Assembly (NCBI RefSeq): GCF_001989995.2 | Contig: NZ_JAHGUP010000049.1 | Coordinates: forward strand, 1-55,462 | DNA: 55,462 bases | Direction: 5' to 3' | From: Vibrio anguillarum | GTDB taxonomy: Bacteria; Pseudomonadota; Gammaproteobacteria; Enterobacterales; Vibrionaceae | Shown here: piece after piece, positions 24,822 through 33,186 of the stretch | Numbering within the stretch: the first letter of the stretch is position 1 | Layout: every line of letters starts with the position of its first letter | The notes under the pieces: model-generated | Database searches by the model: none | The model's input: the letters and a program-made list of their open reading frames with translations, nothing else | Told to the model about the DNA's origin: nothing | Translations under genes and position numbers: made by a program

Positions 24822-25418
24822 TTAACTAGGGCACTGGCCTTGCAAAATGTGTTCGGTGCTCGTAAGCGCTTGTGCAAGCCCTTGGTTATCTTGACGCAGT
24901 TTACTGAGCAAACTTGCGCCGAGCCAAAGGTTATAAAGCAATTCTGCGGTTTGCTGGCTGTGTTGTACGTGAATGGAGCCGTCGTCGATCCCTTGCTGGA
25001 TACATTTTCCGACCGCCTCAATAATGCTATCTGCACCTTTAAGTAAAGCAATACGCATCGCATCAGACAAGTCTGAAACTTCAGCGCTTAATTTCACCAC
25101 CAAGCAGCGCTGTGCGTTACATAAGCCATTGCTCTGCTCATACCAACATTGCCAATAATGCATCAAGTGTTGATAGGCGTTTCCTTCTTTTTGGTTAAAA
25201 AGGGCATTAATCCGTACTAAATAGTGCTGAAAATAGTCCGTAATCAGTGCCTCGCCAAATTGCTCTTTTGACTTAAAGTAGTGATAGAAAGAGCCTTTGG
25301 GCACATCAGCGGTTTTTAATAATTCAGACAAACCTACGCTGGTGAAGCCTTTGGTTACGACAAGTTGGTAACCGACCTCAAGGATGTGTTGGCGAGTATC
25401 ATGGGTTTTTGTATTCAT
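24822..25418 (-). CDS. TetR-family repressor of the curA-gst unit
   Basis: An approximately 198-residue repressor. The helix-turn-helix is at about residues 9-52: RQHILEVGYQLVVTKGFTSVGLSELLKTADVPKGSFYHYFKSKEQF, the canonical TetR pattern. The C-terminal ligand domain has two cysteines close together (C102, C107 in LCNAQRCLV), placed as in electrophile-sensing TetR proteins such as NemR, so sensing by cysteine modification is possible. The ATG at 25418 was taken; a GTG at 25427 is also open, and neither has a clear ribosome site. It is upstream of, and on the same strand as, the curA-gst pair. Confidence 0.88.
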   Translation of the reverse strand: MNTKTHDTRQHILEVGYQLVVTKGFTSVGLSELLKTADVPKGSFYHYFKSKEQFGEALITDYFQHYLVRINALFNQKEGNAYQHLMHYWQCWYEQSNGLCNAQRCLVVKLSAEVSDLSDAMRIALLKGADSIIEAVGKCIQQGIDDGSIHVQHSQQTAELLYNLWLGASLLSKLRQDNQGLAQALTSTEHILQGQCPS

Positions 25419-25439
25419 GGACGGCACTATAATTCAAAT

Positions 25440-25454
25440 TAGACCAGTCGTCTA
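25440..25454. promoter_or_regulatory. TetR operator upstream of the tetR gene
   Basis: Second exact copy of TAGACCAGTCGTCTA, 22-36 bases before the tetR start, pointing to autorepression. Confidence 0.75.
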
Positions 25455-25513
25455 TTTTTGTTCGTTCATATTGTATTTGTGCTACTGGCTATGGTTGCTG
25501 AATAACAGAAATG

Positions 25514-25535
25514 GACACTTCCTCCTTGAAGTGTC
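25514..25535 (-). terminator. Hairpin after the glycosidase-like gene
   Basis: GACACTTC (25514-25521) and GAAGTGTC (25528-25535) form a perfect 8-base stem with a 6-base loop, 37 bases past the stop of the leftward gene. The T-content that follows on the minus strand (CATTTCTGTTATT) is moderate, so this is a probable but weak terminator of the vxr-like operon. Confidence 0.5.
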
Positions 25536-25572
25536 GCACTATTATTTATCTTTTAATGAGTGAGAGATGAGA

Positions 25573-27870
25573 CTATTTTTCTGTCTTTAGCGTATCCGAT
25601 GCCCAAATGAGGTTTTGCCCATTGCTGAGCTCAGCTTGAATACTCAAGGCTGGAACTATTTTCTTATCCTCTTTTTTATATGGCTGCGTAGAGAAATTGG
25701 CGGTAATTTTACTGCCATCACCAAAGGTTGTTTGTTGTACCATCCCTTGTTCATCAAGCCATTTAAAATCGACTAAAGGTTGGTTCCACACGACTTCATG
25801 GATTGGTGCAAACCCTTGCTGATAACGGCGTAATGCGTTGACTCGTGCGCTGTTAGGCGTCGCTTCATCACGGCTAAGGTGAATCATCGCTGGGGTGTTA
25901 TACAGCATGGCGATTAAATCTCGCTCCGCTTGCACGTTGGAAAACTTCACGCTGTCGTTGTGCCAGTGGTGACTGTTGATCACCTCATCATGGAACACGG
26001 TCTGATAGAGAGGGATACGGTATTGCGGTGCAAATAACAGTGTTTTGTACGGCTCTTTGACTTGCGCGGGTTTAAAGAAAAAATCTGGGCTCGTTGTTGG
26101 GAACCATGCTCCAAGAAAGTAAGGCGATTGGCGGTTAGTTTTCATATCAGGATCTGTCCAGCCAAATCCTACCGTTTCTAAACCATGAGCAAAAGAGAGC
26201 CCTTGTGTCGTCAGGCTGTTACCATCTTCAGAGCCGAGAACCACATTCTGTTCATTGGCTATCCAGCGCATGCGTTGATTAAATGCCTCCAGCATCGCGC
26301 TTTCTTTCATTCCTTGGCCCTCTTGGTATGAGTAATCTTCACGGGCCATTCCGGTCCCATCCACATCAAGAAACAGGCTGTTAAAGCGGCCATATTTTAA
26401 AATTGCCTCAATGCGTTGCTGCACAAAGCCCAATTGGCAGGCTGGGTTAAGATAAAAGCCGTTGCCACGAAACCCTTTTTGTTTTTTGCCGTCGGCGTTT
26501 TCTATCGAACATTGCTCACGCATCGAATCCGGTAGCTGCGCGGTAAGCCAACCATCGTTGATGCCTTTTGCAATGGCGGTATTGTAGGAGTCGTACACCC
26601 CAACTAAGTAGCCAGCCTGTTTTGCTTGATCAACCACTTGTGGCTGGTAAAAGGCGGGCATCCAATTATCCAAACCTAGCCAGAGGTGTTGTAAACCTGC
26701 TGAGCTGAGTGCGTCAATCATGGATGTCGATAGCCCTTGTCCCCAAGTGCTGGCATCATGTAGAAACGGTAGTTTCTGCTCTGCGAGCCATGCTTTTCGT
26801 GCCTGAGCGGCTTGGTATTGGCTAGCTATCCCTGCTTCTTGGGTTGAAGGTTGCTCTTTTATCCAAGCATTGAGCGAGCGGTTCACTTCGTCAATCAACA
26901 ACCGCTTATTGTAGTTGTTGAAAAAATCTTTTCCTTTAACGAGTGGCTTAAGCTCTTTGAGCGCTTCGTTTGATGCTACCCACTGGGGCTGCTTAAAATA
27001 CCATTCTTTAAGTGCCCAGAAATCAGTCACATCTTGTTTGGCCACTAAGTCTTGGCCAAACAAGTAAACATGGCTTGCGCCGATAAGCTGTTTTATGGCT
27101 GGGTTTTGCTGCGCTTTTTGTTCGAGCGTTTGTGATAGCCCATTCTCTTTTCGCCACTGACGGTAGCGTTTGGCACCATCTAGTGGTGAGTTGCCAAGGG
27201 AGATTTCCACCTCAAAGGGCTCATCTTTGTTGAGCACAGTGAAAGCGTGCGTGGCTTGCATGTCCAGCTTGTTTTGCTTGGCGCTAAAATTGAGTTTGTT
27301 GTTGGTGGCGGTATTGAGTTGGTAGCTCACATACTGCTCATTGCCAGCTTCTACACTCCAAAATGGCATTTTGAGATCTTGCGTGGTATTGCTGGCAGAG
27401 CGTTCCGCTATGAGGTAGTTCACCCACTGTGGGTTATCGGTTGGAATCCGCATTCCTTCACTAAAAGGAAGAATGAGCGTTTTGCTTTGCTGCTCAGGCA
27501 GTTCAAACCACTGCACGGTTAACGGTTTAGCACGAGAGATTTTACTCTCGGCGCTCGCGGTAATCGACAGCTTCAATGTTTGTTGTAAATTGGCCTCGAC
27601 TTTTAACTGGCTAGGAACAAGCAGCCAAGAGGCGTGATGTTGATTATCTTGTTGCAGTTGGCTGACTTGCTGTGGCTGGCCATTAACGGTTAGCTGGCCT
27701 TGGTTAATGGTTAGCTGGGCATTTTGCTGCCAATCAATAGCAAAATTTTGTGGCTCTATTTGCACGGTTTGGTTTTGATTATGCAGTGTAATTGACGCCG
27801 GTTGTGATTGGCTAGCCAACGCTAAAAGTGGCGTACAAGTGATCAATAAAGAACAAAGTGGTTTATACAT
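25573..27870 (-). CDS. Large secreted glycoside-hydrolase-like protein in the vxr operon
   Basis: A 765-residue exported protein with an N-terminal signal (MYKPLCSLLITCTPLLALAS). The first ~230 residues are beta-rich, as in a carbohydrate-binding or supersandwich domain. The middle (about 370-650) looks like a TIM barrel: LWLGLDNWMPAF, GYLVGVYDSYN, SLFLDVDGTGM (D502, D504) and VVLGSEDGNS (E548, D549), which are candidate catalytic acids. The C-terminus (about 660-765) is again beta-rich. The layout recalls GH101/DUF5696-type enzymes, but the family was not verified and the substrate is unknown. It follows the DUF2861 gene by 75 bases and probably holds one of the vxrD/vxrE positions of V. cholerae. 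A role in the cell envelope or host glycans is conjecture. Confidence 0.7.
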   Translation of the reverse strand: MYKPLCSLLITCTPLLALASQSQPASITLHNQNQTVQIEPQNFAIDWQQNAQLTINQGQLTVNGQPQQVSQLQQDNQHHASWLLVPSQLKVEANLQQTLKLSITASAESKISRAKPLTVQWFELPEQQSKTLILPFSEGMRIPTDNPQWVNYLIAERSASNTTQDLKMPFWSVEAGNEQYVSYQLNTATNNKLNFSAKQNKLDMQATHAFTVLNKDEPFEVEISLGNSPLDGAKRYRQWRKENGLSQTLEQKAQQNPAIKQLIGASHVYLFGQDLVAKQDVTDFWALKEWYFKQPQWVASNEALKELKPLVKGKDFFNNYNKRLLIDEVNRSLNAWIKEQPSTQEAGIASQYQAAQARKAWLAEQKLPFLHDASTWGQGLSTSMIDALSSAGLQHLWLGLDNWMPAFYQPQVVDQAKQAGYLVGVYDSYNTAIAKGINDGWLTAQLPDSMREQCSIENADGKKQKGFRGNGFYLNPACQLGFVQQRIEAILKYGRFNSLFLDVDGTGMAREDYSYQEGQGMKESAMLEAFNQRMRWIANEQNVVLGSEDGNSLTTQGLSFAHGLETVGFGWTDPDMKTNRQSPYFLGAWFPTTSPDFFFKPAQVKEPYKTLLFAPQYRIPLYQTVFHDEVINSHHWHNDSVKFSNVQAERDLIAMLYNTPAMIHLSRDEATPNSARVNALRRYQQGFAPIHEVVWNQPLVDFKWLDEQGMVQQTTFGDGSKITANFSTQPYKKEDKKIVPALSIQAELSNGQNLIWASDTLKTEK

Positions 27871-27929
27871 GGTTTGTCATTTCCAGTGTGTCTCGGTGTG
27901 TTGATTACATAAGAAATCGACAACTAAAT

Positions 27930-27946
27930 TGTCACCCTGATGTCTT
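27930..27946 (-). promoter_or_regulatory. Tandem TGTCAC-type repeat before the glycosidase-like gene
   Basis: TGTCAC-CCTGA-TGTCTT (plus-strand reading), an 11-base-period direct repeat, starts 60 bases upstream of the start codon at 27870. It matches the repeat at 30922-30938 upstream of vxrA, which is also 60 bases from its gene. Direct repeats with 10-11 base period are typical for OmpR-type regulators, so this is a candidate VxrB site and may mark an internal promoter. Confidence 0.45.
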
Positions 27947-28773
27947 CATTGAGCCTGATTTGGCAGAGTCAAACGTTGTACATATTCCACTTTGATTGCT
28001 CCTTGATATTCGACAGTTTTGATCAGAGTACTGAGCCATTTAGCCGAGCTGGGGGATGAGCTTGGTTTGCCCAATAATTGCTGAGTATTACTTATTGCCA
28101 CCATATCTTGCTGCTTGATTAACTGAAATTGGTCGTCAAACCATTGCCAAGCAAGGCTTGTTGGGGGGCAATTTGTCAATGCAGTGGGGGACTCAAGTGC
28201 TAGTGGGTAGCCACCGTTGGGAGAGGCGGATTGCAACCATGTGGAGCCAAAAGGCATGGTAAGAACTAACCAATAGTGTTGTTTGTCGAGTGTCAGTCGA
28301 TAAACGCCATCTTGCGGAGCAAAGAGCAGTTCTGGGCTTTCTAATTCTATATAAGGGGCGGATGACGTTACTTGGCTCTGTGAGATGAGCAAGCTATTGT
28401 CAGGGCCAAGAAGTTCAACCTTGCTAGGCAGCTTCGCTCCCTCCATTGATAATTTGAACTGGTAACCTTGCTGCATCACGTTGGTTTTTTTTTGTATCGA
28501 GACTTTGATCAGCGCCGCATTTGGTACCACATCGCTTAAGAGCTGTTGGCCACATTGGGTTTGTTCAATAATGGCATGCTTGACGCTTGCCCAGTGTTGC
28601 GTGGCAATGGTTTGGTTATTGAGTGCGAGGATCAACTCTTGCCAGGCAAGCTGTGGCTGATGGTTCACTAAAGCGCGATAGGTTGATTGCAGTGGTGTGG
28701 CCATAAACCAATCATCACTCACGGCGTGGCTTGGACTAACGACGAACAGTACAAACAGCCAAAGGTTACGCAT
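27946..28773 (-). CDS. vxrC: DUF2861 periplasmic protein, VxrC-like
   Basis: A 275-residue exported protein with a short signal peptide (MRNLWLFVLFVVSPSHA). The body has no catalytic motif that I recognise. It contains a central beta-rich region (ELLGPDNSLLIS, APYIELESPELLFAPQDGVYRLTL) and a conserved-looking FDDQFQLI segment. DUF2861 proteins are found in Vibrio beside the VxrA/VxrB two-component genes, where the third gene is vxrC. Its start overlaps the vxrB-like stop by 8 bases, so it is co-translated with the regulator. A role as a periplasmic modulator of the kinase is possible but unproven. Confidence 0.75.
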   Translation of the reverse strand: MRNLWLFVLFVVSPSHAVSDDWFMATPLQSTYRALVNHQPQLAWQELILALNNQTIATQHWASVKHAIIEQTQCGQQLLSDVVPNAALIKVSIQKKTNVMQQGYQFKLSMEGAKLPSKVELLGPDNSLLISQSQVTSSAPYIELESPELLFAPQDGVYRLTLDKQHYWLVLTMPFGSTWLQSASPNGGYPLALESPTALTNCPPTSLAWQWFDDQFQLIKQQDMVAISNTQQLLGKPSSSPSSAKWLSTLIKTVEYQGAIKVEYVQRLTLPNQAQ

Positions 28774-29419
28774 TGGACACCTCGACTAAACGATACCCAA
28801 CGCCACGAACGGTTTCGATATTGAGTGAGGGTAACTGCTGCCTTAGCTGTAAAACATGGTTATCGACGGTTCGAGTTGAGGGAAAGGCTTGGTAGCCCCA
28901 CACTTTATTGAGTAGTTCATCACGGTGAAAAACACGTCCTTGGTTTTGAACCAGCAGCAGTAATAGCTGAAACTGTTTCGGTTTTAGCGTCATCAACTGC
29001 TCACCTAAGGTAACGCTGCGCTTTGAGAGATCAATGGCAATGTCAGCGTAGGAAAGCAAGCTTTCTCCTAATGGTCGCAGTTGCGCTTGAATTCGCGCCA
29101 GTAATTCTTGTTGCGAAAATGGCTTGGTGACGTAGTCTTTCGCCCCCGCCATCAGACCTGCTATTTTTTGCTCAACCTCGATTTTGGCCGTTAGGATGAT
29201 CACTGGCACGGCTTTGGCCATTAGCCATTGAGGCAGATGATCCAAGCTGTCTCCTTGAGCCAGTTGCCTATCTAAAATCACCAAATCGGCGCGAAACCAT
29301 GCTTTTTTGACTTGTGAGAGCTGCTGTACCCACAAACAATCAAAACCTTGCTGTAGCAAGTAATCATGCAAACCTTGCCCGAGTAGAGGATCATCTTCGA
29401 CCAATAACAGTGTGTTCAT
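28766..29419 (-). CDS. vxrB: OmpR-family response regulator, VxrB-like
   Basis: A 217-residue regulator. The receiver domain (1-120) has the acidic pocket D9/D10, the phospho-acceptor D50 (LVILDRQL), the switch threonine in VIILTAK and the lysine in DYVTKPF. The winged-helix output domain (about 125-217) has LKPKQFQLLLLLVQNQGRVFHRDELLNKVW and TVDNHVLQLRQQL, ending in VRGVGYRLVE. It overlaps the kinase gene by 4 bases. In V. cholerae VxrB controls T6SS, biofilm and cell-wall genes; this protein is assigned to that system from the DUF3404 kinase and DUF2861 neighbours. Two tandem-repeat sites in the operon are possible targets. Confidence 0.85.
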   Translation of the reverse strand: MNTLLLVEDDPLLGQGLHDYLLQQGFDCLWVQQLSQVKKAWFRADLVILDRQLAQGDSLDHLPQWLMAKAVPVIILTAKIEVEQKIAGLMAGAKDYVTKPFSQQELLARIQAQLRPLGESLLSYADIAIDLSKRSVTLGEQLMTLKPKQFQLLLLLVQNQGRVFHRDELLNKVWGYQAFPSTRTVDNHVLQLRQQLPSLNIETVRGVGYRLVEVSNA

Positions 29420-30861
29420 AATGGTAATTCCAATTGGCAGCGAGTGGGGTGGGCTTTACACGTCAGTTTGCCGCCCATTTTAAGCATCAAATGGCTCACA
29501 AGACGGAGCCCAATCCCCATATTGGAAGCCGTGCGAGAACGGGAAAATAGCCGTTTTAGACGAGAGGGAAACTCGCCTTCATCGCTAACGCAAAGCCGCA
29601 GTTGAGTGTCAGTCACGCTGGCCGTTATTGAGATTGTCCCTTGACCATGTTGCTTGGCATTACGGATCAAGTTATCCAAACAGATCCCAAGCCAGTAATA
29701 CGGTAGTGTGAGCTCGATATCTTGTGTCAGTTCATAGCTGAGTTCGTGTTTCGCTACGCAGTGATCTAACCAATCTGAGAGATAAGCGGTTTGACATTGA
29801 AACGGCTCATTTGGGTCGCTACTCAAAAATCCTTTACTGGTCTGAGCAAGCTGAGCTAAACGTTGGTGATCGGCCAGTAAGCGGCCGAATGTATCTTGGG
29901 CTGGCTCTGGCAGAGTATCAAATTGCTGGCGAAACTGCTCAACGGTCAAGCCAAGACTTGTGATAGGGGTGCGTAGTTCATGCGTCAGCAACTGTAAAAT
30001 AAAGCGTTTTTCTTTGGCTTGTTGGCGGCGTAACCAGAGCGTCCTACTCAGCGTTGCTGCGAGTAACAGCAGTAATATGACCGATAACCACAGTGAGATA
30101 TTGGGTTTTTCTTGGCTAGAGACACACAGATTACTGTAGCGTAATTGGCAACTTTGAGTAGCCTCTGTGATGGCCGACAATACCAATTGCTGATCGAGCG
30201 CGACTTTTTTCCATTGCAATGCGCTCAGTACGCGAATACCGAAATCGCCACTGATCCATAGCCGTTGTTGATGGTCAATATAAGCGCGATAACCGCTGAC
30301 CAAGGCATCTCGCCCTGCCGTTTCTAAATCGGTAAAAAAGGTGTACAGCGGATGATGAGGGTTAGAGAGAGTCGTGTAGGGCTGTAGCTTGGCGTTTTGC
30401 TCGGCCGTTATGTTATGAGTCGAAAAAGCTACGTATCGCTCTGCGTAGCTCCCGCCTGCAGGATGCAGAAACGGAGCAGTCTTAAACCAACGGATGGGCA
30501 ATTCATCGCCTTGGCATAAAGCGAGTTCAAACGACGCTGCTTTTTGCAATTCAGGGCGTGATGCCAAGATTTTTGATAAACCGGGCGACAGTGCGCACTG
30601 TGAGGCTATCGCTTTGAGCTCAGTTATCGTTTGCCATGAATAACGGGAAAAATCAGGATAGGCGCTGGCGCTGAGCAGAAGATCGACAGGGTATGAGTTA
30701 ATACTTTGCAATGGCAAGGCTCGCGCAGCCGATAGCGATTCGGCTTGGCGTAGAAAATGCTGCCAACGATCTTGCAGCGTTTGCTCTTGCCCGTGTGCTA
30801 GGTTTGATTGCCCTAGCACTGCGGTGAGTGTGATCAAAAGGTACAGCAGCCGTGTTCTCAA
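29416..30861 (-). CDS. vxrA: Sensor histidine kinase with DUF3404 periplasmic domain, VxrA-like
   Basis: A 481-residue kinase. It has a signal/anchor helix (1-24), a ~230-residue periplasmic sensor (25-254) with four cysteines (C89, C116, C238, C246) that could form disulfides, a membrane helix (about 255-275), a dimerisation domain with H294 in LLTHELRTPITSLG, and an ATPase domain with N-box LDNLIRNAKQHG, G1 SDEGEFP, and GIGLRLVSHLM. The sensor matches what is known of VxrA (also called WigK), which responds to cell-wall damage. Downstream genes vxrB and vxrC overlap it in series. A tandem TGTCAC repeat 60 bases upstream may allow autoregulation. Confidence 0.85.
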   Translation of the reverse strand: MRTRLLYLLITLTAVLGQSNLAHGQEQTLQDRWQHFLRQAESLSAARALPLQSINSYPVDLLLSASAYPDFSRYSWQTITELKAIASQCALSPGLSKILASRPELQKAASFELALCQGDELPIRWFKTAPFLHPAGGSYAERYVAFSTHNITAEQNAKLQPYTTLSNPHHPLYTFFTDLETAGRDALVSGYRAYIDHQQRLWISGDFGIRVLSALQWKKVALDQQLVLSAITEATQSCQLRYSNLCVSSQEKPNISLWLSVILLLLLAATLSRTLWLRRQQAKEKRFILQLLTHELRTPITSLGLTVEQFRQQFDTLPEPAQDTFGRLLADHQRLAQLAQTSKGFLSSDPNEPFQCQTAYLSDWLDHCVAKHELSYELTQDIELTLPYYWLGICLDNLIRNAKQHGQGTISITASVTDTQLRLCVSDEGEFPSRLKRLFSRSRTASNMGIGLRLVSHLMLKMGGKLTCKAHPTRCQLELPL

Positions 30862-30921
30862 CGTTAAGCACTTAGAAAAAGGTTCGCATTCACGAAATTA
30901 TAGCTGTGCTAAGTCAGGATT

Positions 30922-30938
30922 TGTCACCTCAATGTCAC
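30922..30938 (-). promoter_or_regulatory. Tandem TGTCAC repeat upstream of vxrA
   Basis: TGTCAC-CTCAA-TGTCAC (plus strand), exact hexamers with 11-base period, 60 bases before the vxrA start codon. It fits a head-to-tail dimer of an OmpR-type regulator, most simply VxrB itself. The same motif with two changes stands at 27930. Confidence 0.5.
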
Positions 30939-30954
30939 TAAAGCGGAATGTCGA

Positions 30955-32652
30955 TCAAAACTCGGCATCCACCGTGAATGCCATCCTTTGCTTGGTATAA
31001 GGATGATCAAAGCTCAGCGACTCAGCATGTAGATGTAAACGCGCTCCTTTCGTGCCATAAAGATCGTCGCCAACGATGGGCAGGTTGAGTCCTTCCACAT
31101 GAGCGCAATGCACGCGCAATTGGTGGGTTCGTCCTGTTTTGGGGTAGAGGTAGACTTTACTGAATCCATCTCGGCATTCAATTAATTGCCAGTGAGTGTC
31201 AGCGGGTTTGCCATGTTCAAAACAGACCAATTGACGCGGCCTGTCATCTAAATCGCCCCGCAGCGGTAAGCGAATGTCACCATGCGATTGCTGTAATTCA
31301 CCAGCGAGTAAGGCAAGATAGCGTTTTTCAACGCCGCGAGTAATAAACTGCTTCTGCAGGCTTTTATTGGCTCGGCGGGTGAGAGCAAACACCAATAAAC
31401 CTGAAGTAGACATATCGAGGCGGTGGATCACAAAAAGCCCTTCATCTGAGCTAAACATTTGTTGCAGACGAGTATAAACCGAGTCCTGAATGTTGACTCC
31501 GGGAACGGATAGAAACTCGGCAGGTTTGTTGACGACAATAATGGCTTCATCCTGATAGATGATGTCGATCTCTTTGCCTTGCGCTGGGTTATGCAATAGC
31601 GGGTTATCATCGAGCTTCAGCCCATCAAGCATGTGAGCCAAAATCGGTTGGCACTTGTTTTGACAAGCAGGATAGAATTTCTTGTGCTGACGAATTTCAG
31701 ATTTTGGTGACGCTCCCCACCAGAATTCGGCGAGTGAAATCGGTGTCATCTGATGTTGAAACGCGTAGTGCAGCAATTTTGGTGCGGCGCATTCTCCAGA
31801 TCCTGCTGGTGGAACAGGGTTAGCCGTAAGACGGAAAATCTCCCCCAGAGATTTTTCAGTGCCGTATTGATTGAGAAATCGATAGTGAGAAAAAAGTCGT
31901 TGCTGCAACGCATTAGAGAGATTTTTACGCTGCTCTTTTAACGCATCAATCTTTTCTTGAAATGCGTCTATTTGCGCTTGTAGTTCGTTGAGGTTGACGT
32001 CCCATTTTCGTTTTAATTGCTTGAGGAACGTTTTTTCAGCCACACTTTGTTTGGCGAGACAATCTAAGGTTTCACGCAATTGTTGGGCATCATTTGATTG
32101 TTCGGCAAGGATGCGTTGCTGTTTACGCTGTTCACGACCTTGAATCATCAGTTGGCGATGCGCTTCTAATTCATCTTGCGCCTGCTGTTGGGCCGTGGCC
32201 CATTGCCGCTGAAGTAGCGCACGCTGTGGATCGCACTCCAATTGTTCAACTTGCTGATTAATTTGATTGATTGGCACGCTGCCTTCCAAGAAAAAACCAT
32301 CGTTAGTGAGCATGTCAAATATAGGCGGCACAAAATGCGGCAGCAGGTTTTGCTCAGCTAACTTCCCCGAGAATGCAGACAGGTACCCTAGCTCTCCACT
32401 TTGTTTACGCACCACTAAAACGCCAAACATTTTCCCGATAGCTTCCGGATGCTGGTTTAGCACGCCGTGATTATCGAGCCCAAAATTATGTTGCCAATTC
32501 TGCTGGTTCAGCAGGTGTTGTTGCAGCTGGCTTGCCGCTAATTCGCTTAGCGGATGCGGCTCGTAACAAAATGGGAAAGTAAAGCGCTCAGGCAGAGAGT
32601 AGCCTTCAATAGGTTTTTTAAAGGCAGTAAAACAGGGCGCTGGTGTTGGCAT
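30955..32652 (-). CDS. RluA-family 23S rRNA/tRNA pseudouridine synthase with long N-terminal extension
   Basis: A 565-residue protein. The C-terminal ~220 residues are an RluA/RluC-type synthase: the catalytic aspartate lies in FVIHRLDMSTSGLLVFA, with YLALLAGEL, PKTGRTHQLRVHCAHV and LPIVGDDLYG as further motifs. The N-terminal ~340 residues are unusual for RluA. They include a helical, glutamine/arginine-rich coiled coil (about 140-250) and a small C-rich turn near FYPACQNKCQPIL. Related long synthases occur in vibrios (VCA0104, beside the T6SS cluster in V. cholerae). It modifies uridines in structured RNA; the exact site is not readable. It is transcribed away from the T6SS genes. Confidence 0.88.
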   Translation of the reverse strand: MPTPAPCFTAFKKPIEGYSLPERFTFPFCYEPHPLSELAASQLQQHLLNQQNWQHNFGLDNHGVLNQHPEAIGKMFGVLVVRKQSGELGYLSAFSGKLAEQNLLPHFVPPIFDMLTNDGFFLEGSVPINQINQQVEQLECDPQRALLQRQWATAQQQAQDELEAHRQLMIQGREQRKQQRILAEQSNDAQQLRETLDCLAKQSVAEKTFLKQLKRKWDVNLNELQAQIDAFQEKIDALKEQRKNLSNALQQRLFSHYRFLNQYGTEKSLGEIFRLTANPVPPAGSGECAAPKLLHYAFQHQMTPISLAEFWWGASPKSEIRQHKKFYPACQNKCQPILAHMLDGLKLDDNPLLHNPAQGKEIDIIYQDEAIIVVNKPAEFLSVPGVNIQDSVYTRLQQMFSSDEGLFVIHRLDMSTSGLLVFALTRRANKSLQKQFITRGVEKRYLALLAGELQQSHGDIRLPLRGDLDDRPRQLVCFEHGKPADTHWQLIECRDGFSKVYLYPKTGRTHQLRVHCAHVEGLNLPIVGDDLYGTKGARLHLHAESLSFDHPYTKQRMAFTVDAEF

Positions 32653-33186
32653 TTTCTCTGGCTCGCAGTGGATGGTGGTGGAGAACGCAGAATTGTACTG
32701 ATTTGACCTAGAAATGCCAGTTTCTGGTTGAACGGCGATGATGATACGATTAATTAATGTAACTAGCTTATTAATATCATTAATATAGCTTAGTGAATCC
32801 CAAAGAAATAAGTTAACAGTGTCGATTTAACCTGATGCTATGCGTTTATTTAAAACATATAGAATGATTGGAGGATTAATTCATTTTATTTCTATGCAAA
32901 ACAATGTCAGCTTTATGTTAATTTTTTTTCATTAATTCTATTTGTAGTGATTGGTTCCTGATTCTATTTAATTTAATGAGTGTATTGTTTTTAATTTTGA
33001 TGGGTAAAGGCTGAGTATTGATTATCATATAGGCAATATTATGCCCGCTCGGGCAATTTGTTGCTCGGTTGGGCAATTTTTTGCCCGCTCGGGCTGTGGG
33101 GCTTTATTCTTAAGTAAGCGTAATTGAAGGGAATGATTTTTGCTTACGTGTTTATGGATAAATGGTTAGTCAGTTAAGGAAATATA
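32653..33186. other. 534-base non-coding region between rluA and the T6SS cluster
   Basis: A divergent, AT-rich promoter region. It contains AT-rich inverted stretches around 32750-32790, a GGAGG-like purine run near 32870 without a real gene behind it, and the 20-base-period palindrome array at 33041-33100. The right end holds the ribosome site AAGGA (about 33176-33180) for the small PAAR-like frame at 33187. Promoter elements could not be fixed with confidence. Confidence 0.6.
33041..33100. repeat. Tandem 20-bp units each with a GCCCG-CT-CGGGC palindrome
   Basis: Three consecutive 20-base units begin at 33041, 33061 and 33081. Each holds a 12-base dyad: GCCCGCTCGGGC (33043-33054), GCTCGGTTGGGC (33063-33074, partly decayed) and GCCCGCTCGGGC (33083-33094). 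The linker CAATTT is kept between them. The preceding 20 bases (33021-33040) share GGCAAT in register and may be a fourth, decayed unit. Twenty bases is about two helical turns, so all dyads face the same side of DNA. GC-rich dyads stand out strongly in the AT-rich surroundings. Confidence 0.8.

Noticed and set aside
32870..32935. Small gene behind a GGAGG run in the rluA-T6SS gap
   Set aside because: The only ATG frame nearby runs for about a dozen codons and is too far from the purine run.
33041..33100. Possible CRISPR array
   Set aside because: Units are 20 bases and directly adjacent, with no spacers of constant length and no cas genes nearby.
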